Shown here piece after piece: positions 23,595-36,448 of a DNA stretch of 64,000 nt; position 1 is the first letter of the stretch, and each line of letters opens with the position of its first letter. Source of the stretch: Rhododendron vialii. Lineage: Eukaryota; Streptophyta; Magnoliopsida; Ericales; Ericaceae. Where the stretch lies: the NCBI RefSeq assembly GCF_030253575.1, contig NC_080560.1, positions 41,835,001-41,899,000 on the forward strand, in the 5' to 3' direction. The notes under the pieces were generated by a model, which worked only from the letters and a program-made list of their open reading frames with translations, searched no databases and was not told the DNA's origin. Made by a program: the position numbers and the translations under genes.

Positions 23595-23914
23595 CCCTCA
23601 TCGGTTAATTATCTCCTCCAAAACTAGTATATGAGCCTGGGCGGCCTCTTCACTCTTTGCTAATTGGTTTGGAGTTGGATGCTTTAACATGATATTAGAA
23701 CTATGGTTTCAGAGATTTTGTTCCCCCTTTTTGTGCCATAAGTGCACCGTTATTTGTTGCGATCCAAGTGTTCTGGATTGTTTGTTTACCTCTCCACGTG
23801 CGAGTCGGGGGTCGCACGTGCGGGAGAGTGTTAGAGTTTGTCCTACATCGATTAATTATCTCCTCAAAAACTAGTATATGAGCTTGGACAGCCTCTCCAC
23901 TCCTTGCCAATTGA
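23595..23914 (+). mobile_element. Decayed TRIM retrotransposon
   Basis: The same family as 1799-2151, on the opposite strand. A 5' LTR remnant ends at ...ctttaaca (23689) and is followed by a degraded primer site. The internal part contains 'cacgtgcgagtcgggggtcg', matching the internal part of the first copy. A 3' LTR starts TGTTAGAGTTTGTCC at 23829 and is cut off after 'ttgccaatt' (about 23914). The first bases of the 5' LTR are lost. Confidence 0.8.
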
Positions 23915-24929
23915 TATATGAGGAGTAAATTTAGGGTCACATGGGTCAGCTTGGTCTCCTCAACTCATGGGATTGATTGGCTTGATGATGATCTTCAACA
24001 CACTAGTGGGGGCCAATTAAAGTCGGGGCACTCCATATGGAATGGCTATTACACGGTAGGTGAAAGTGCCCTCACGCTTATGTACTTCATATTATGATGT
24101 GGGACTTCGCTTCACAATGGCCTTAAGAAAGTTGACAACACCTGAGGTTTCGAACGCGAGACTTTAGTCTTTAGGAAGGAGCAACGGCTTGGGTTTATTT
24201 TTTTGGTTTTATTGTAAATAGTCGTGTACTGTAAACAATAATTATGCTTCATGGTTACGTTACAATTTTATGGTTCTACTGACTTTGCCCAATCAAATTA
24301 GATATAGGATTGGAAAAGAACTCTCGTGGGAGGTCAGTTTTGACATTTGGATGTAACAATTGGGGATTACAAGTTTGATGGACGACCGACGCTACAGACT
24401 ATGGCCTATGGGATATACAATAACTTGGGGATGTGGTGTTGCCAATCCTCGGACTATTTTAGGCCGACGGGATTATTCACGCCATCAGATTAGAAAAGGT
24501 TGTTCACATTTCACAACAGGGCCTGGTTTCTGGTTAATGAAGCGATTTACCTGTTAGAAAAGGTTGTATAAGTTTGTGGTCTGTTGCTTTTTTATGAAGA
24601 ATATTTGTGCGTTTTTGGTTGGGTGCAGTTGTTATTAACAAGATTTGCCTTTTGCTGTTTTAACAAATGCAAAATAAGAGAAACATTTCCCATCTAGATA
24701 TTTTTCTCATATGCCAAGTGGAATTGCTCTGGGGTAGGGGAGAGTTCTGATTGTATCATTTGCATTTCCCTGCAGATGGGATTTCATTCATCACCAACGA
24801 AATTATAGTGGATAATGTGCATTTATCTCAATGGCGGCATCTACCAGGTACCGTGGGGAGCTAATCTGACAATTCCATGTATTTTCTATGCCATATGCAA
24901 CAAGGTTCTCTAGGTTTAATTTGGGTCAA
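23915..24929. other. Spacer without recognised gene
   Basis: Contains 'tatgatgtgggacttcgctt' and a 'ggtttcgaacgcgagactt' phrase (about 24150) that resembles a SINE B-box region. It is too decayed to annotate. Confidence 0.35.
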
Positions 24930-25600
24930 ATTTTTTGGATACGTGTCGGTAGAAAGGCAAAGTAATTGGGCTTTTTCCTGAATGCTGTTTTCCCCCTCTG
25001 TATATATGGATTGAAGATTCTGATACATCATGTAAACTTGGGAGCTGAGGTTGCATTTCTTGATTCTCCTTCCAGGAGTTTGCTCTACCTCTGATATCTT
25101 CCGCCATCAAGCATAAAACTGCCTCACCAATTTTAGCTTTCCCCTGAAAACTTCTGGCGTTCCTCTCGAGCCATATGTGATGTACAGTACCAGCAGGGCC
25201 AGCTTGTACATAACACTAGCCAAGTTCTTCCCCTTCATGTTCCTCAGAATCAATGCTAACTCTGAGCTCCAAGGAGCGGGAGTCTTGACTATCCCCTTTA
25301 TCCTCAACAAGTTTGCCCAAACCCACGTTGAGTACATAGAATGAAAGAAGAGATGGTCGGTAGTTTCTTTCTTCCATTCTACTGCAAAGAACTCAATGGG
25401 GAACAACATTTATGTTCCAAGTTCGAATTCTCTCTTTTGTTGCTAGTATAGCTCTGCAGCAAAGCCATAGAATAAATGCCCATATTGGGACATTACCTTT
25501 GAACCACACTATATGGTGCCACGGAACCTGCTGACTTGAAATAAGTTGTTGTCTCAAATGAAAGTACAAATTCTGCAGCGCCGTCACTCTAGAGAACATG
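24930..25600 (-). pseudogene. LINE remnant: reverse-transcriptase zinc-binding (zf-RVT) region
   Basis: Successive minus-strand frames give a decayed C-terminal part of a plant non-LTR retrotransposon ORF2. The first piece (25599-25393) includes VPWHHIVWFKGNVPIWAFIL, a very typical zf-RVT start (PWH..VWF....P..AFI.W). The second (about 25370-25130) includes KETTDHLFFHSMYSTWVW, the E..DHLFF.C.....W block, here with the usual zinc-ligand Cys missing. The third (about 25100-25050) includes EDIRGRANSWK, the typical terminal V R R . . S W segment. Frameshifts and stops separate them. There is no reverse-transcriptase or endonuclease domain nearby. Confidence 0.8.
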
Positions 25601-26543
25601 GTTAGTAATAGCCAACTTAAATTTTCATATTCTTGCCCATGGGAGCTTGGTCACTGAAGATGAAGAGGAGAACCACTTTCAAGTTTTCACTGTTATCTTC
25701 AGTTCTACATTTGGGGGGAGTTGTGGATTCCAGATACCACATCTCACAATAGTAGACACGATACTGGGCTTGTGACATATCTGGTTTATGCATATTTTAA
25801 GGTCTAAATATCTGAGACACAAATGTCTGGGAGGTAGGGTTTACCAACTCTAAAAACTGTCCGCTATTGGAGTAAATCTAACGGGGGCTGCTTTACCTGT
25901 TTTTTTCCTTCCAGGGAGAACAAGTCGATAAAGTGTTTCTATCCCTATCTTTTGTATTTTTCCTCTTTGGATGCCACAGAAACAAAGGACTGTTTTAAAG
26001 TACTTCCTTGCATGTAGTTCTCGATCCTAGTGATTGTGTGATGAAAAATGACAGCCTCGTGGTTAGGGCTGTATGTGAAGTACATCTTTGTTGTATACTA
26101 TGGCATATTCTTGCAATCCACCAGACTTTATTATGACTAGTGGATGCAGAACATGACACATGAAAGATTCTTTTATTTGATTGCTAAGAAGTAAGAACAG
26201 GGAATCTAAGTTAGTTCATGGTCATTAAACAGGCATTAGATGGGCTGTTCAAAGGCCAACATAAAATGCTAAGTGACATCATCTACCTTATGAAAGAAAA
26301 CAATGGTTATTACATCTGCATGCTGAACATATGGTGAATTTGTCTCATCTCTATTGCTGGAGGTAAATTTCTCTAGTAAACTTTGCATGGATTAAAACAT
26401 TTGGAATAAGGACTGAAAATTTCAAAAAAATAAGAAGTAAAAGATACAAAACACATATAGCACGATTTGGAACATGAATGTGAGATTCTGCAGCTATCCT
26501 GTTTATGTGGTGTTATTGGGCAAGTTACTTCCTTAAACTCCAT
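25601..26543. other. Spacer and 3' flank of the MATE gene
   Basis: The MATE gene ends at 26544 reading leftward, so its 3' untranslated region must lie here. The inverse of AATAAA occurs at 26172-26177, about 370 bp past the stop, and is a possible poly(A) signal. The part nearest 25600 may contain more decayed LINE sequence. Confidence 0.4.
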
Positions 26544-28130
26544 TCACTTTCCAAATGCTACCTCCTTGAGTGATCCGACTCCATTCTCGAATTTCCTTGT
26601 CTGATCAGAATGTGTTAGTGTACAGCACCCTCCCACTAAGTCTTTAGCCTTTAAAGATTCCTTTCCCCAGTCCGTTTTGTATATCACTGTGAACATTGAA
26701 ATTAGACACGCCACCTGAGCTGCTAAAAGCCCGTAACAAAGTCCCAAAAACCCAAGTCTCCAGACAAAGGCCAAAACAATGGCCACTGGCATACCCACCA
26801 AGTAAAATGAGTAAAAGTTTATGCATGCTCCGACACTTGGCTTTGCACTTCCACGGAGAACCCCACAACATGTGGTTTGTGGACAGTTTGCAAGCTCGCA
26901 AAGCCCAATTATAGGTAGCACGGCCATTGTCAACTCTAGAACCTCATTATCCTTTGTAAAAAATCTACCCCATGCTTCTCGACCTAAGGTGGTCCATAAC
27001 AAACCCAACGTAGAGGCTAAAATGGCCAGTCCTGTAGCTACCATTGTTGCCAAACTTGCCTTACCTGGCCGGCCTGCTCCAAGCTCATTGCCTACTCTGG
27101 TTGACACCGATTGACTAAGTGCAGAAGGTAGTGTATACATAAGTGAAGTGGTTTGTATTACTATAGCCGACGTTGCAAGTGCAACCTGAGGTTTGTCAAG
27201 GTAACCTGCTAGAAGTGTCATGAACTCATACCACCACCATTCCAAACAAACAGCTAGACAACTTGGTATAGAAAGTCGAAGTAGCATTCCCCACTCTTCT
27301 CCTAGTGAAGTCGTAGAAGGAAGCGGCATGATTGGTGGTATTAGTGGTTCATAGATAGGCTCCTTCGTTGTATGAGTGTAGATTATGTAGCCTAGAAGGA
27401 AGAACAACGTATTAAAGTTGGTGACAAAGGTTGAAACTGCAATCCCTGGGACCCCAAGGCGAAGAATGAAGGCCAAGAAAATGGTTACAGGAAGATGGAG
27501 AAGTATTGCGAGTGAAGTGCACCACATCAATGACCACGTTTTCCCTTTACTACGTAAATAGATACGTAGTGGGTGAAGAAGGCTATTAGCAATGAGGTCT
27601 GGGATGGCATAGCGGCAGTACACGCTAGCAATATGAGATATGTCCGGGTTTTGATGGAGCATAAGCATGAGAAGCTCTAAGTTAAACCATAACAACCCGA
27701 TTGGTAATGACGCAAATAGCAACAATATAATTGTTCTTTGAAGAGTGAGTGATACTAAGGTTGTGTTTCTAGAACCAAAACCCTGGCTACAAAGTGGCTC
27801 CATACCCATAGCAAGACCTGATAGAACTGAGTAGCCAGTGATATTGGTGAAGCCGATAGCTAGGGCACCACCAGCTAGCTCAAGGCTTCCTAGCCTTCCC
27901 ATGCACACGACTGAAATCATGTTTTTGAGATAGCCCACCAAGCCGATGGCCACTAGGGGGAAGCCTATGTCTGCCATTCTTTTCAACTCCTCCTCTACCT
28001 TGAAAAAGTCACAGATCAAAAAAGGTTTGTCAGAGTGTAATACTATGCATTTGTATTCTGTGAGTTCTTAATATTCTGTAGTTCGTACCTCTGCCATTGT
28101 TACATGCTTTTTGCCGTGCTCTGATGCCAT
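26544..28130 (-). CDS. DTX55: MATE efflux transporter, DETOXIFICATION 55-like
   Basis: Two minus-strand exons: 28130-28089 (MASEHGKKHVTMAE) and 27998-26544, separated by a 90-bp GT-AG intron, giving 498 aa, a normal length for plant MATE proteins (about 480-510). The family core is intact: CMGRLGSLELAGGALAIGFT and ITGYSVLSGLA near the N-terminus, CLEWWWYEFM in the middle, LSQSVSTRVGNELGAGRP, and CPQTTCCGVLRGS near the C-terminus. Twelve hydrophobic segments can be counted. MATE proteins export or sequester small organic compounds using H+ or Na+ gradients. The subgroup is judged from memory of Arabidopsis DTX48-DTX56, where this most resembles DTX55; the substrate is unknown. A shorter reading would start with a Met inside the intron at 28019. 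I prefer the spliced form because the family reads E(V/L).EELKR at this point. A tandem duplication lies about 400 bp upstream. Confidence 0.92.
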
Positions 28131-28520
28131 CTCTTTTTCCCTTTTGCTTATTGTTGCTTTTTCTTTGTTTCCTTGTGTTGAGAGGGTCAGAGAGCTTAAT
28201 GGTAGAGATATCCTTTTGTTTACCCTCACACAGAGTGTGAGATAGGTAGAGATTAGAGCTGCCAGTATCAGAATATAATCAAAGACCTTTATAAGGATGG
28301 GAGGTGGTGGGGCTGGTCCTAACACACTATCAAACAGAGGGTAGAGTGCTGCAAAAGTTAGAAAAACAAAATGTATAAATTATAGTAGTTATCTTTTTGA
28401 GTTCCCGCACCCCCTACTCACCACCCCATTGTTCTAACAATATCGTGTGGTTTTCCCAAATAAATGAGAGCACATCCACTGCCTTGTTAGGAAATAATCA
28501 TGCCTGACGTAATTTTTCGA

Positions 28521-29278
28521 ATGTTTCTTCACATGAAGACATTTGGGGTTGAATATGACTCTTTTTTTCTTTTTTGTTATTGAGTATTTATTGTGACTAC
28601 TACTGCTGTAAGGTGTGATGTTACTGGTGACCAGTTACTGGTAATAATGTGCGCTGGGTTCTTGCCTCATGTTAGTGTGTACAGTTTGAAAGGGCGGTGT
28701 TTTTTGACTGAGTTTCTGTTTCTTTTTGTTGGACTGAGTGAAATAGAAAGAATAAAGTCTACTGAATTCAGCTGGCTGCAACCAGTTTGGAATCAACTGA
28801 AATCATTTTGTTGGAAAAATGAGCTTTGTCATATCACCAAACAATGAGAAGTATATTTCTGAATGAGTTTTAAGGTCACAGGAGTCCATTTTCAACCACA
28901 AACGTTTCTTTACATGAAGACATTTGGGGTCGAATATGACTTTTTTTTTTTGTTATTGAGTATTTATTGTGACTACTACTGCTGTAAGGTGTGATGTTAC
29001 TGGTGACCAGTTACTGATAATAATGCGTGCTGGGTTCTTGCCTCATGTTAGTGAGTACAGTTTGAAAGGGCGGTGTTTTTTTGACTGAGTTTCCATTTCT
29101 TTTTGTTGGACTGAGTGAAATAGAAAGAATAAAGTCTACTTAATTCAGCTGGCTGCAGCCAGTTTGGAGAAGCAACTGAAATCATTTTGTTGAAAAATGA
29201 GCTTTGTCATATCACCAAACAATGACAAGTATATTTCTGAATGAGTTTTAAGGTCACAGGAGTCCATTTTCAACCAAG
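28521..29278. repeat. Tandem duplication (2 x about 380 bp) upstream of the MATE gene
   Basis: Copy 1 is 28521-28901 and copy 2 is 28902-29278. Both run from 'cgtttctt.acatgaagacat' through 'ggtgtgatgttactggtgac' to 'agtccattttcaacca' in the same orientation, with only a few substitutions and small indels (estimated by eye at about 95 percent identity). The plus-strand 84-codon frame in copy 1 is not conserved in copy 2, so it is not a gene. Confidence 0.92.
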
Positions 29279-32200
29279 GAACTGAAGGAAAATGGTAATT
29301 TTGCAATATGCCTTCATTGGTAAGACTTCCTATTTTTATATGTTCTCTTTTTCCTCTTCAAGAGTCATTGGGTTGTGAAAATTTCTCTCTATAAAATTTG
29401 TTTTTGATGTTATTTGATGTCCTTTCTGGTTGCAACTTGCAAGGCCTTCATTAGTTCGTGAAGGCCTCGCAGAAACAAACATGCCCCTATATTGAACGTC
29501 GGAACAATAGTATAAATAAATCATCAACCTTGAGCAATCTACTCTGAATCTAATTTTTTTTTTTTTTGGGCAAAACAGCTTGAAATAGCTTTTTATGCAA
29601 TCTAAATTCAATTTATATTGATGATGTACATGATGTTTGTGAGATTGATGAATTACATACGTATTCAGTTACGTGCCTGTGTTTTTACGATTATAATGGC
29701 AATATTCACTTTTTCATGGAATCTAACAATTATTAGAGTTTGGTATCTTGTTCTGTCTGTATGATGGAAGTTCTTGGAGAAGGGCAAGGCTAAGTGGAGG
29801 TTTAGGTCCATGTCACATACAAGTTGGAGTTTTCTGGCTTTTCTAAAAGCTTTTTGTCACATGTTCTTTGTTAGGTTTTCCTCTAGTGGATTAAAAAACA
29901 AGGACCCAACCCCTCCCTAATACCACACGTTTTTAAACACTAGCTGAAAGTCTTTGGCAGAATAGTAATTATGAACATCCTTCACTATCAGCTGTTATTT
30001 CTTTCCTTTTATAAATTTGGATCCCATCCGGAACAAGTACACTTTCTCTATCTATAGTGATTTGTCTATTGAAGTTGAGTTTGACACCGTATGTAATTGC
30101 TGCCTTGCTTTTTGTGGGTAGCTTTAGATGTCCAATTCCTTTGAAGTTATTCTTGGATATAAAGTGGCAAGTTGCTGCCACACATGTCATCTAGGAGTAG
30201 GTGGTATACGTACCATGAGTGGGATCATTGGAGCTGTTTGTACACAGCACACGGATGTGTTTTGTGTTGCATTTATGCATGTATCTATGTTACATGAAAA
30301 TCTATATGTTTTCTGCACTCACACATGCGAGCGCGCTTGTGTGCATGTATCTATATATGTATGTTTATATATACAGATACACACACACAAATGCAACCAA
30401 AAATATAGCAAATGCTGGAACAATGTTTCTGGTGTTCTCTTATCGACGTCAACTTGTGTACAATTGACATTTGCAATAATACACAAATATCAATGAAAAA
30501 ATGGGGAAGTATTAATGTCCTTGCTGATCTTTCCCTCCAAAATCTCGGAATGAATTACTCTACCTTCATTAGGTACTTTGACGTAGCAATGGCAACATTA
30601 GTTTGTAGCCGTAGGCTTTAAAACTGCTTCTAATACGACGTTGCCTTTTAAGTGAGGATTTCTGTGACATTATGCAGATACTTTGAAGGAGACAATTGGA
30701 CTGATTTCTAGCACAAAAGTAGGACAAAGGTAAAAGATTTACATCCCTCACTAGTCGTTAAAGTTTTTCAAAATTTTCTTCTTGACTGTTTATCCTGTCA
30801 AAACTCCTACAGTATCTTTAGGACTATTTTGCTTTTCTCCACAGGGGAAAGTTGTTCAAAACACACTGCCTTCCTGGTCAGACATAGTGGTCTACTTTCT
30901 TTGCATGTTTCATTCTTTCATTTGACTTTGTTTGCATTCCCCTCATTTCCTACGGTGATTCTCCGCTAATCTCTCAATTTCTCCCCTTGAGAATCTGAGC
31001 CCCTCATGCAATTATTTGCTTTCTAGTTTTTCTTATTCTCAAACAACATTTGCAGCAAAATCAGTCTCTTGTCGCACATTCATCAAATCGTGCATGTGCA
31101 TTTAGTTACACCAAATGACCCAACAAATCAATCGTTATCAACAATAATTATCTCTCTTAAAAAAAACAATAATTTCTGACTCCTTGTAAACTTGTAGAGC
31201 AAATTGCATTTCAATTACTCTTTTTCCACCATTCAAAGGATGGGATATGCCATCCCACCCAATGTCATTCCAACAACTACCACCTACCATGCTGCGGTTG
31301 TTAAGAGGAAAGGGGACCTCCTTTCCTCTCTCCAACGGTCACATCTCTAGTGTTTGATGAAGGTTAGTCACTAAGATAGTGTCTTTGGTCCCAAATTCTC
31401 AAGCATTTTGATCACTGCTGCTGAAAACCCGACATATCTCCTTCACTTGATCCTCAATTAGTGAGTGATAAAAAGTACCGGTATTTTCCATCATGTCAAA
31501 TGAGGTCTGAAATCCTTCATGTAGTGGTAAGAAGGTTATGATGCACTAACCACCAATCACGTTGCAGATCTTATTATCTCAGTTTATAAAGCTTTAGCAA
31601 TTAACCAACAACTTGCATCAAATCAACTTCAGTTGATGCCCCACATATGTTGGTTGCTTGTTTAGTTTCTTTTGTTGGCAAGCAAAAGAAGCTTAGAACA
31701 GTATTATTCAACAAAGAAAACATTAGTTTTGAATCAGTAAACGCTGAGTTAGTATAGTAAAAAACTGGACTACATAAAGAGATTTTGTGAATCTTAGGAG
31801 GGTAATAGTCCTTATTTGGGTCCGCACTTGGACATTTCTATTAGATATAGGACCCAACTTTTTTCTTTGTTGTTGTAGTCAACCAGGTTTAGTATATTTT
31901 ATAGTTTAACCATGATTATACTACCTTCATAGTTGGAAGATGGTGGAGAGAATCTCCTTCTATTAGATTGTCCACATTGTTTGGTCCCTTGGCCTCATCA
32001 AGTGCCAGTGGAGGAGGCATGTCCATTGAATCTAACGAAACTATCAGAGTTTCCTGTTATTCATGTTTTCTTTGCGCATGATGTGTGAGTCGTGCACACA
32101 TGGGTGCCATGAAAAACCATAAGAAATTAGGTCATTCTTATGTGACCTGTGAGGTGATAATGTCGATCTACTGTGTTTGGTAGATGCTAGGTGATGAACA

Positions 32201-32317
32201 GGCCAGGTCCTAGGCATAGGCTGACTAGGCTGTTGCTTAGGGATCCTAATTTTTGGCCCAAAATGGGGCCTCTATTTTGACAGAAGTGTTGCGTATCATG
32301 CATGTCAGTATATTGCA
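29279..32317. other. Long spacer without recognised gene
   Basis: Contains short AC/AT-rich runs (about 30300-30400, including 'acacacacacaaatgcaacc') and unremarkable low-complexity sequence. Overlapping frames at 30128-30621 include the AC-rich part and lack domains. No exon chain or RNA gene is seen. Confidence 0.4.
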
Positions 32318-32319
32318 AT

Positions 32320-32395
32320 TATAGGGAAGTAGCTCAGCGGTAGAAGCGAGTGTTGATGCTTAATGTTTCAAAGTTCAAAACTTGGGGACCCCATC
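32320..32395 (+). mobile_element. tRNA-like SINE head
   Basis: 'agtagctcagcggtagaag' is a good RNA polymerase III A box and 'aaagttcaaaacttgggg' about 40 bp later is a decayed B box. It cannot be a working tRNA: no cloverleaf stems close and the B box is damaged. It lies just before the Au-type SINE and may be part of a composite. Confidence 0.55.
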
Positions 32396-32424
32396 CTAAT
32401 GATACGTTATCTTTATGTTTATTA

Positions 32425-32610
32425 AAAGTGGAGGGCCTAGATGCAGGGCGCAACGGCAAGTTTGCCCCACTGTGACCCAGTAGTGGTCATGGATTCAAGT
32501 CGCATAAACAACAGCTTGTGGAGGTAAGCCTCCGTACATCCAACTTCAAACCCTTTCCTAGACCCTAAAGCAGCGGTAGCCTCGTGGACTTAGTTCCTTG
32601 GTGACTTGTC
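32425..32610 (+). mobile_element. Au-type SINE
   Basis: Contains 'gcgcaacggcaag', 'ggtcatggattcaagtc' (B box), 'gtaagcctccgtacatcca' and 'cagcggtagcctcgtggact'. In order these match the backbone of the plant Au SINE family as I remember it (gtaaggctgcgtacat...ccctgaccctgcagtggcgggagcctcgtgcactgggt). Several CpG sites are decayed. The A box is weak. Confidence 0.8.
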
Positions 32611-35600
32611 CAATTTTGGGGCTGTGTTTGGATCTTGGATTTGGGTTTGGATTTCTGGAGAGAAAATAACATGACTGGCAAACGCCTTATAGGACTTCTA
32701 TTAACCAAAGTAATTTTGTTCACATCTGCACATCATGCTGTTGTGATTCAATGCGAAACAGCTTAAAAAGGGAAACAACCACGAGGATCTTTACTTGAAT
32801 AACTTTCTAATGGCAAACTAAAGTCGGTGGAGAGGTGATTTCAAGGGGTCTACAGTAACATGCAGCACATGGTCCTTGACTCTTTGTTGCTTATCCCACC
32901 TAAAGTACTGATTAGTTTTTGAACCTAGTAGCTGGATATGACTCCTTGAGTGCAAAAAAGGTCATCTGTACAAGCTAAGTGCGACATACGTGGTTTTAAT
33001 TAGTGAAATTGCCTGCTTGGATGGAATTACTGTCATATTCTGCGTACTTCCAACTGTAAAGACTGCTTGGGTACTGATGCCATTGAATTGATTTGTGGAA
33101 ATTGTTGAATATGTACTTAGCCTACTGACTAAAACTATTGCTCTTTACGTTGCCATTTCAAAAAAAAAAAAAAGACAAGAAAATAAAATATGGGTCTTTT
33201 CATAATTCCAATTTTGCATCGACCAATAACTTCTCCTTCTTGATGGAGCTTTTATCAGTTTTGGCAAGTTTTGCTGTTTAGACTGAATCACTGAACCATC
33301 CCATTGCTAGCAAAATACGATTACATGAGATCTGAGATCATCCTTCTTCCTTCACTACTGGCATTATTCATCACTTCTAACCTAACCTTCTTTTCTTTTT
33401 TCCTCTTTAGTCTATACAAACGAAAAGAGCATCATTTCTTGATGGCATTGAAGAGCAAAAGAGTGCTAGAATTCTTGGATTGTGCCAAAAGCTCATGAAT
33501 CTGGTTTCCTAGTATCTGAATAAAATACAGAGAGTTGGCCCCCCAACAGACTGAAAGGGTGGAGGATTTGAGTGGTGATGATCTAGATCCCATGAGGTAC
33601 ATTACCAAATTTAGAAGTTCATGTGTGCAGTCACTTGAAAGGCCTTGGATGAGAGTAGCTAGTTGATGAAAAAGGGGCAGATTATCATGTGAAGAATGGG
33701 CTTTTCAGGTCCCATAAACATGTGACTTGACCCACTCCCTAGTGTTCCTAATCCAGTGGAACTCTCACTAGAGGAAGGACCAAAGGCCCACAGTTATCAT
33801 TTGGGTGTGTGGCTTTTGCTGTTGTTAAGTTTGCTTAAATGGAGAAACACAACCCATTAGGAGGAGCCTTTTTTTGTGAAACATTGAGAGGTGGTGATAA
33901 GGTCAAGGATCATGTGAGGAAGAGCCCACTGGCAAATTCCACCCGGCCACACATGGCGCAATCTCGAGAGTCCCAGAGTTTGGGACTCTGCTATCGTCTT
34001 CCCTATCGAAGTGACCAAGCAGTTGCAACCGTCGGATCCAATTGACCGGTCTGGGACCTCTGAAGAAAGAAACTTTCCCTTTCCTTGGAGTTCAAATTCC
34101 ATGTGAAAGTCATGGTCCTGACCATGGGAGGCAAAATAGTTGGTAATCTTCGTCGTTTATGTTGCTGGAAGCACATGTATACCCTTTACGTTAGGCCTTT
34201 TTTTCCCGTAGCCCACGACACATGGAACATGGACCAGGGCTGAAGCCCAATGGCCCTATTGATCCAAGTTACAATGCCCATTGCTGTGCTGTGCACTTAT
34301 GCCCAATTATGCACAACGCCAGTGTTGTGCGCCCATTATCGGCCTATCCCAAAGGGCCAGACCTGGTCATTTGACGTGAGTGAACTATTCGCAGAATAGT
34401 ATGTGAAAATTCAGTTTGATCAGACATTGGGTGTCATGTGATCAAAGCATATTTACTTTCCAAGTTAATACGAATTTTATTCTAGTTGTTTTTCGTTGCA
34501 CGACAATGTGCTCCGATCGCACAACTACCTGTACAAGGCTCGACTAAACATGAGATTGTATGACCATGACAAGATTAATAAATGGAACTTTGAACACACT
34601 AAAAAGCATATTAAGCACAAAAATAATTGAATTAGACCTGGACCCCACAACCCATTTGACACGAATCGTTGTGTGCCCATGGAGTAAATATATATTTTTC
34701 GATCGGTAAAACTTAAAAGTAATATTTTATTAAGAAAAAGGGAATTTCAACAAAGGTTGGAAAGAACATCTAGATGAGAAAAAGTTCAAAACACCTATTG
34801 GGACAAAGTCTATTACACTTGTTGGCCTATATGCTCAAATCTTACAATTAAAATCCAAAAACACCTAACGACCAAACAAAGCCCAGATCTTACAATTCAT
34901 TTTCCCTAAGCACAAAAAGGAAAACTTAACCCACATTGCCACATTGGTGGACTATGAAAAACCCAAAAGCCTCCGCTGCAAGTCTGTGCCGTTTGGAAAC
35001 CCAACCGTCCGACCACCAAACTCCAACCGTCCAACATGAAATAGTACATTGACACGATTCATTATTTACAAAAGATTATTCTCATTATTCACGGGACACC
35101 ACGACATAATAGTTCTCGTGGCTTCTCCCCTGCAAGAAGTTGACGTGAGATTTTTACGCTTAATATTGAACTCCATCGCTGTAAAGCCTTCCCATTTTCT
35201 TCTCTTTTTTGAACGGCAGTTAAGTTTTCCCATTTGACGCCACTGGTTGTAGAGTTAGCGTGCACTCGACAAAAAATGAATTTGTGAAAATTAGTTTGAT
35301 TATACATCAATAGGTATATCAAATTTGGATTTTGGTTTGGGTCTGGATTTTCTCGAGTTCATGTTTTGGACCGGAGGAAATAGTTTAAATTTGGAGTTCA
35401 GATTTGCTAGAAGACTCTTTGGGGCAAAGAATTCAATACTTCCAAGAGTTTTCGAGCATATCCGAATCAATGATTGCAGTATCAGACGGTTCAGGTTACA
35501 ACCGTCTCCTTTGGTCCAAAACATGAACCGGAGAGGAGCAGCTCCATTTTGGTTTATACAATGGATGACCATGGATAGTTTAACTTGACAGAATTAGACC

Positions 35601-35657
35601 ATTTTCTATAAATTAAAATTCGACTCTCAATATATCTATCGACTAGTGTTTGCCCGT
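32611..35657. other. Long spacer without recognised gene
   Basis: At 35355-35530 'gttcatgttttggaccggag' and 'ctttggtccaaaacatgaac' form an inverted pair, a small foldback. Open frames of 60-90 codons here have no domain. Near 34190-34350 a 'gcccattatcggcc' type GC-richer patch occurs without coding signal. Confidence 0.4.
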
Positions 35658-35789
35658 GTTTGCGTCACTTGCTGGTTAGTGGCTTGAACACTAAATCGAT
35701 TCATTAGTGTGTAGTATGTGATCCTCTTCTTAGTAGCACGAAAGAGAATTATCCGTACTTACGGCACTTCCCCAGCTAAACTTTTAACC
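35658..35789 (+). repeat. Interspersed repeat, copy 1
   Basis: About 130 bp around 'tcattagtgtgtagtatgtg' that recurs inverted at 47086-47208, with an estimated 85-90 percent identity. Family unknown to me. Confidence 0.75.
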
Positions 35790-36406
35790 TTGCTTATGGG
35801 ATCCTTATAAATACCAGGTAAAAAGTTAAAACCAAGCAGCAAACAGCAGCAACAAATCCAAAGCAACAACAAACATAAGCATATTTTCAATAGAGAGATG
35901 GGATTCCATCAAATATGAGTAAAGACACCATCATATCACATCACAGATAAGCAAATTAGCAATAGAAATACACTCAACATAGAGTAGAAATGTACACCAT
36001 CAGCATCAAAGATCTTCACAACACCCTGATAAATTCACTCATTTTATATATAGTGAAGTAACAAATTCAATCTCTTTAAAATTAGTTATTGAATACAGTC
36101 AATCTCATAGATTCTGTCATCTCACTTTTTCATATGTAGGGAAAAAATGCAAATTGATAAGGACCCATCAGATTTTTCAAACCTTCGAGAGAAACCCTCC
36201 AAGGATACTGTTCTCAAAACCCTAGCTTTGCCTCACACAAAAAAAAAAACCCCTTGATTTCTGTCACAGATATAGAATCAACTAATTCCAAAAAATCAGA
36301 ACAACGAAGGAAATCCAAAAAATACATACGAAGCAATCAGCACAAAGAATGCACTCCCTTTTTTTTATGGAGTCGCCACCTTAAAAAACAACAGAGATAG
36401 GAGAAA

Positions 36407-36409
<3 letters not shown>

Positions 36410-36447
<38 letters not shown>
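36410..36447. repeat. (AG)n microsatellite
   Basis: Nineteen AG units without interruption. Confidence 0.97.

Positions 36448-36448
<1 letters not shown>

Noticed and set aside
28593-28847. 84-codon frame upstream of the MATE gene
   Set aside because: It lies in the first copy of a tandem duplication and the second copy does not keep the frame intact.
32320-32395. Functional tRNA gene
   Set aside because: Only the A box is good; the B box is damaged and the acceptor and anticodon stems do not close. It is better explained as a SINE head.
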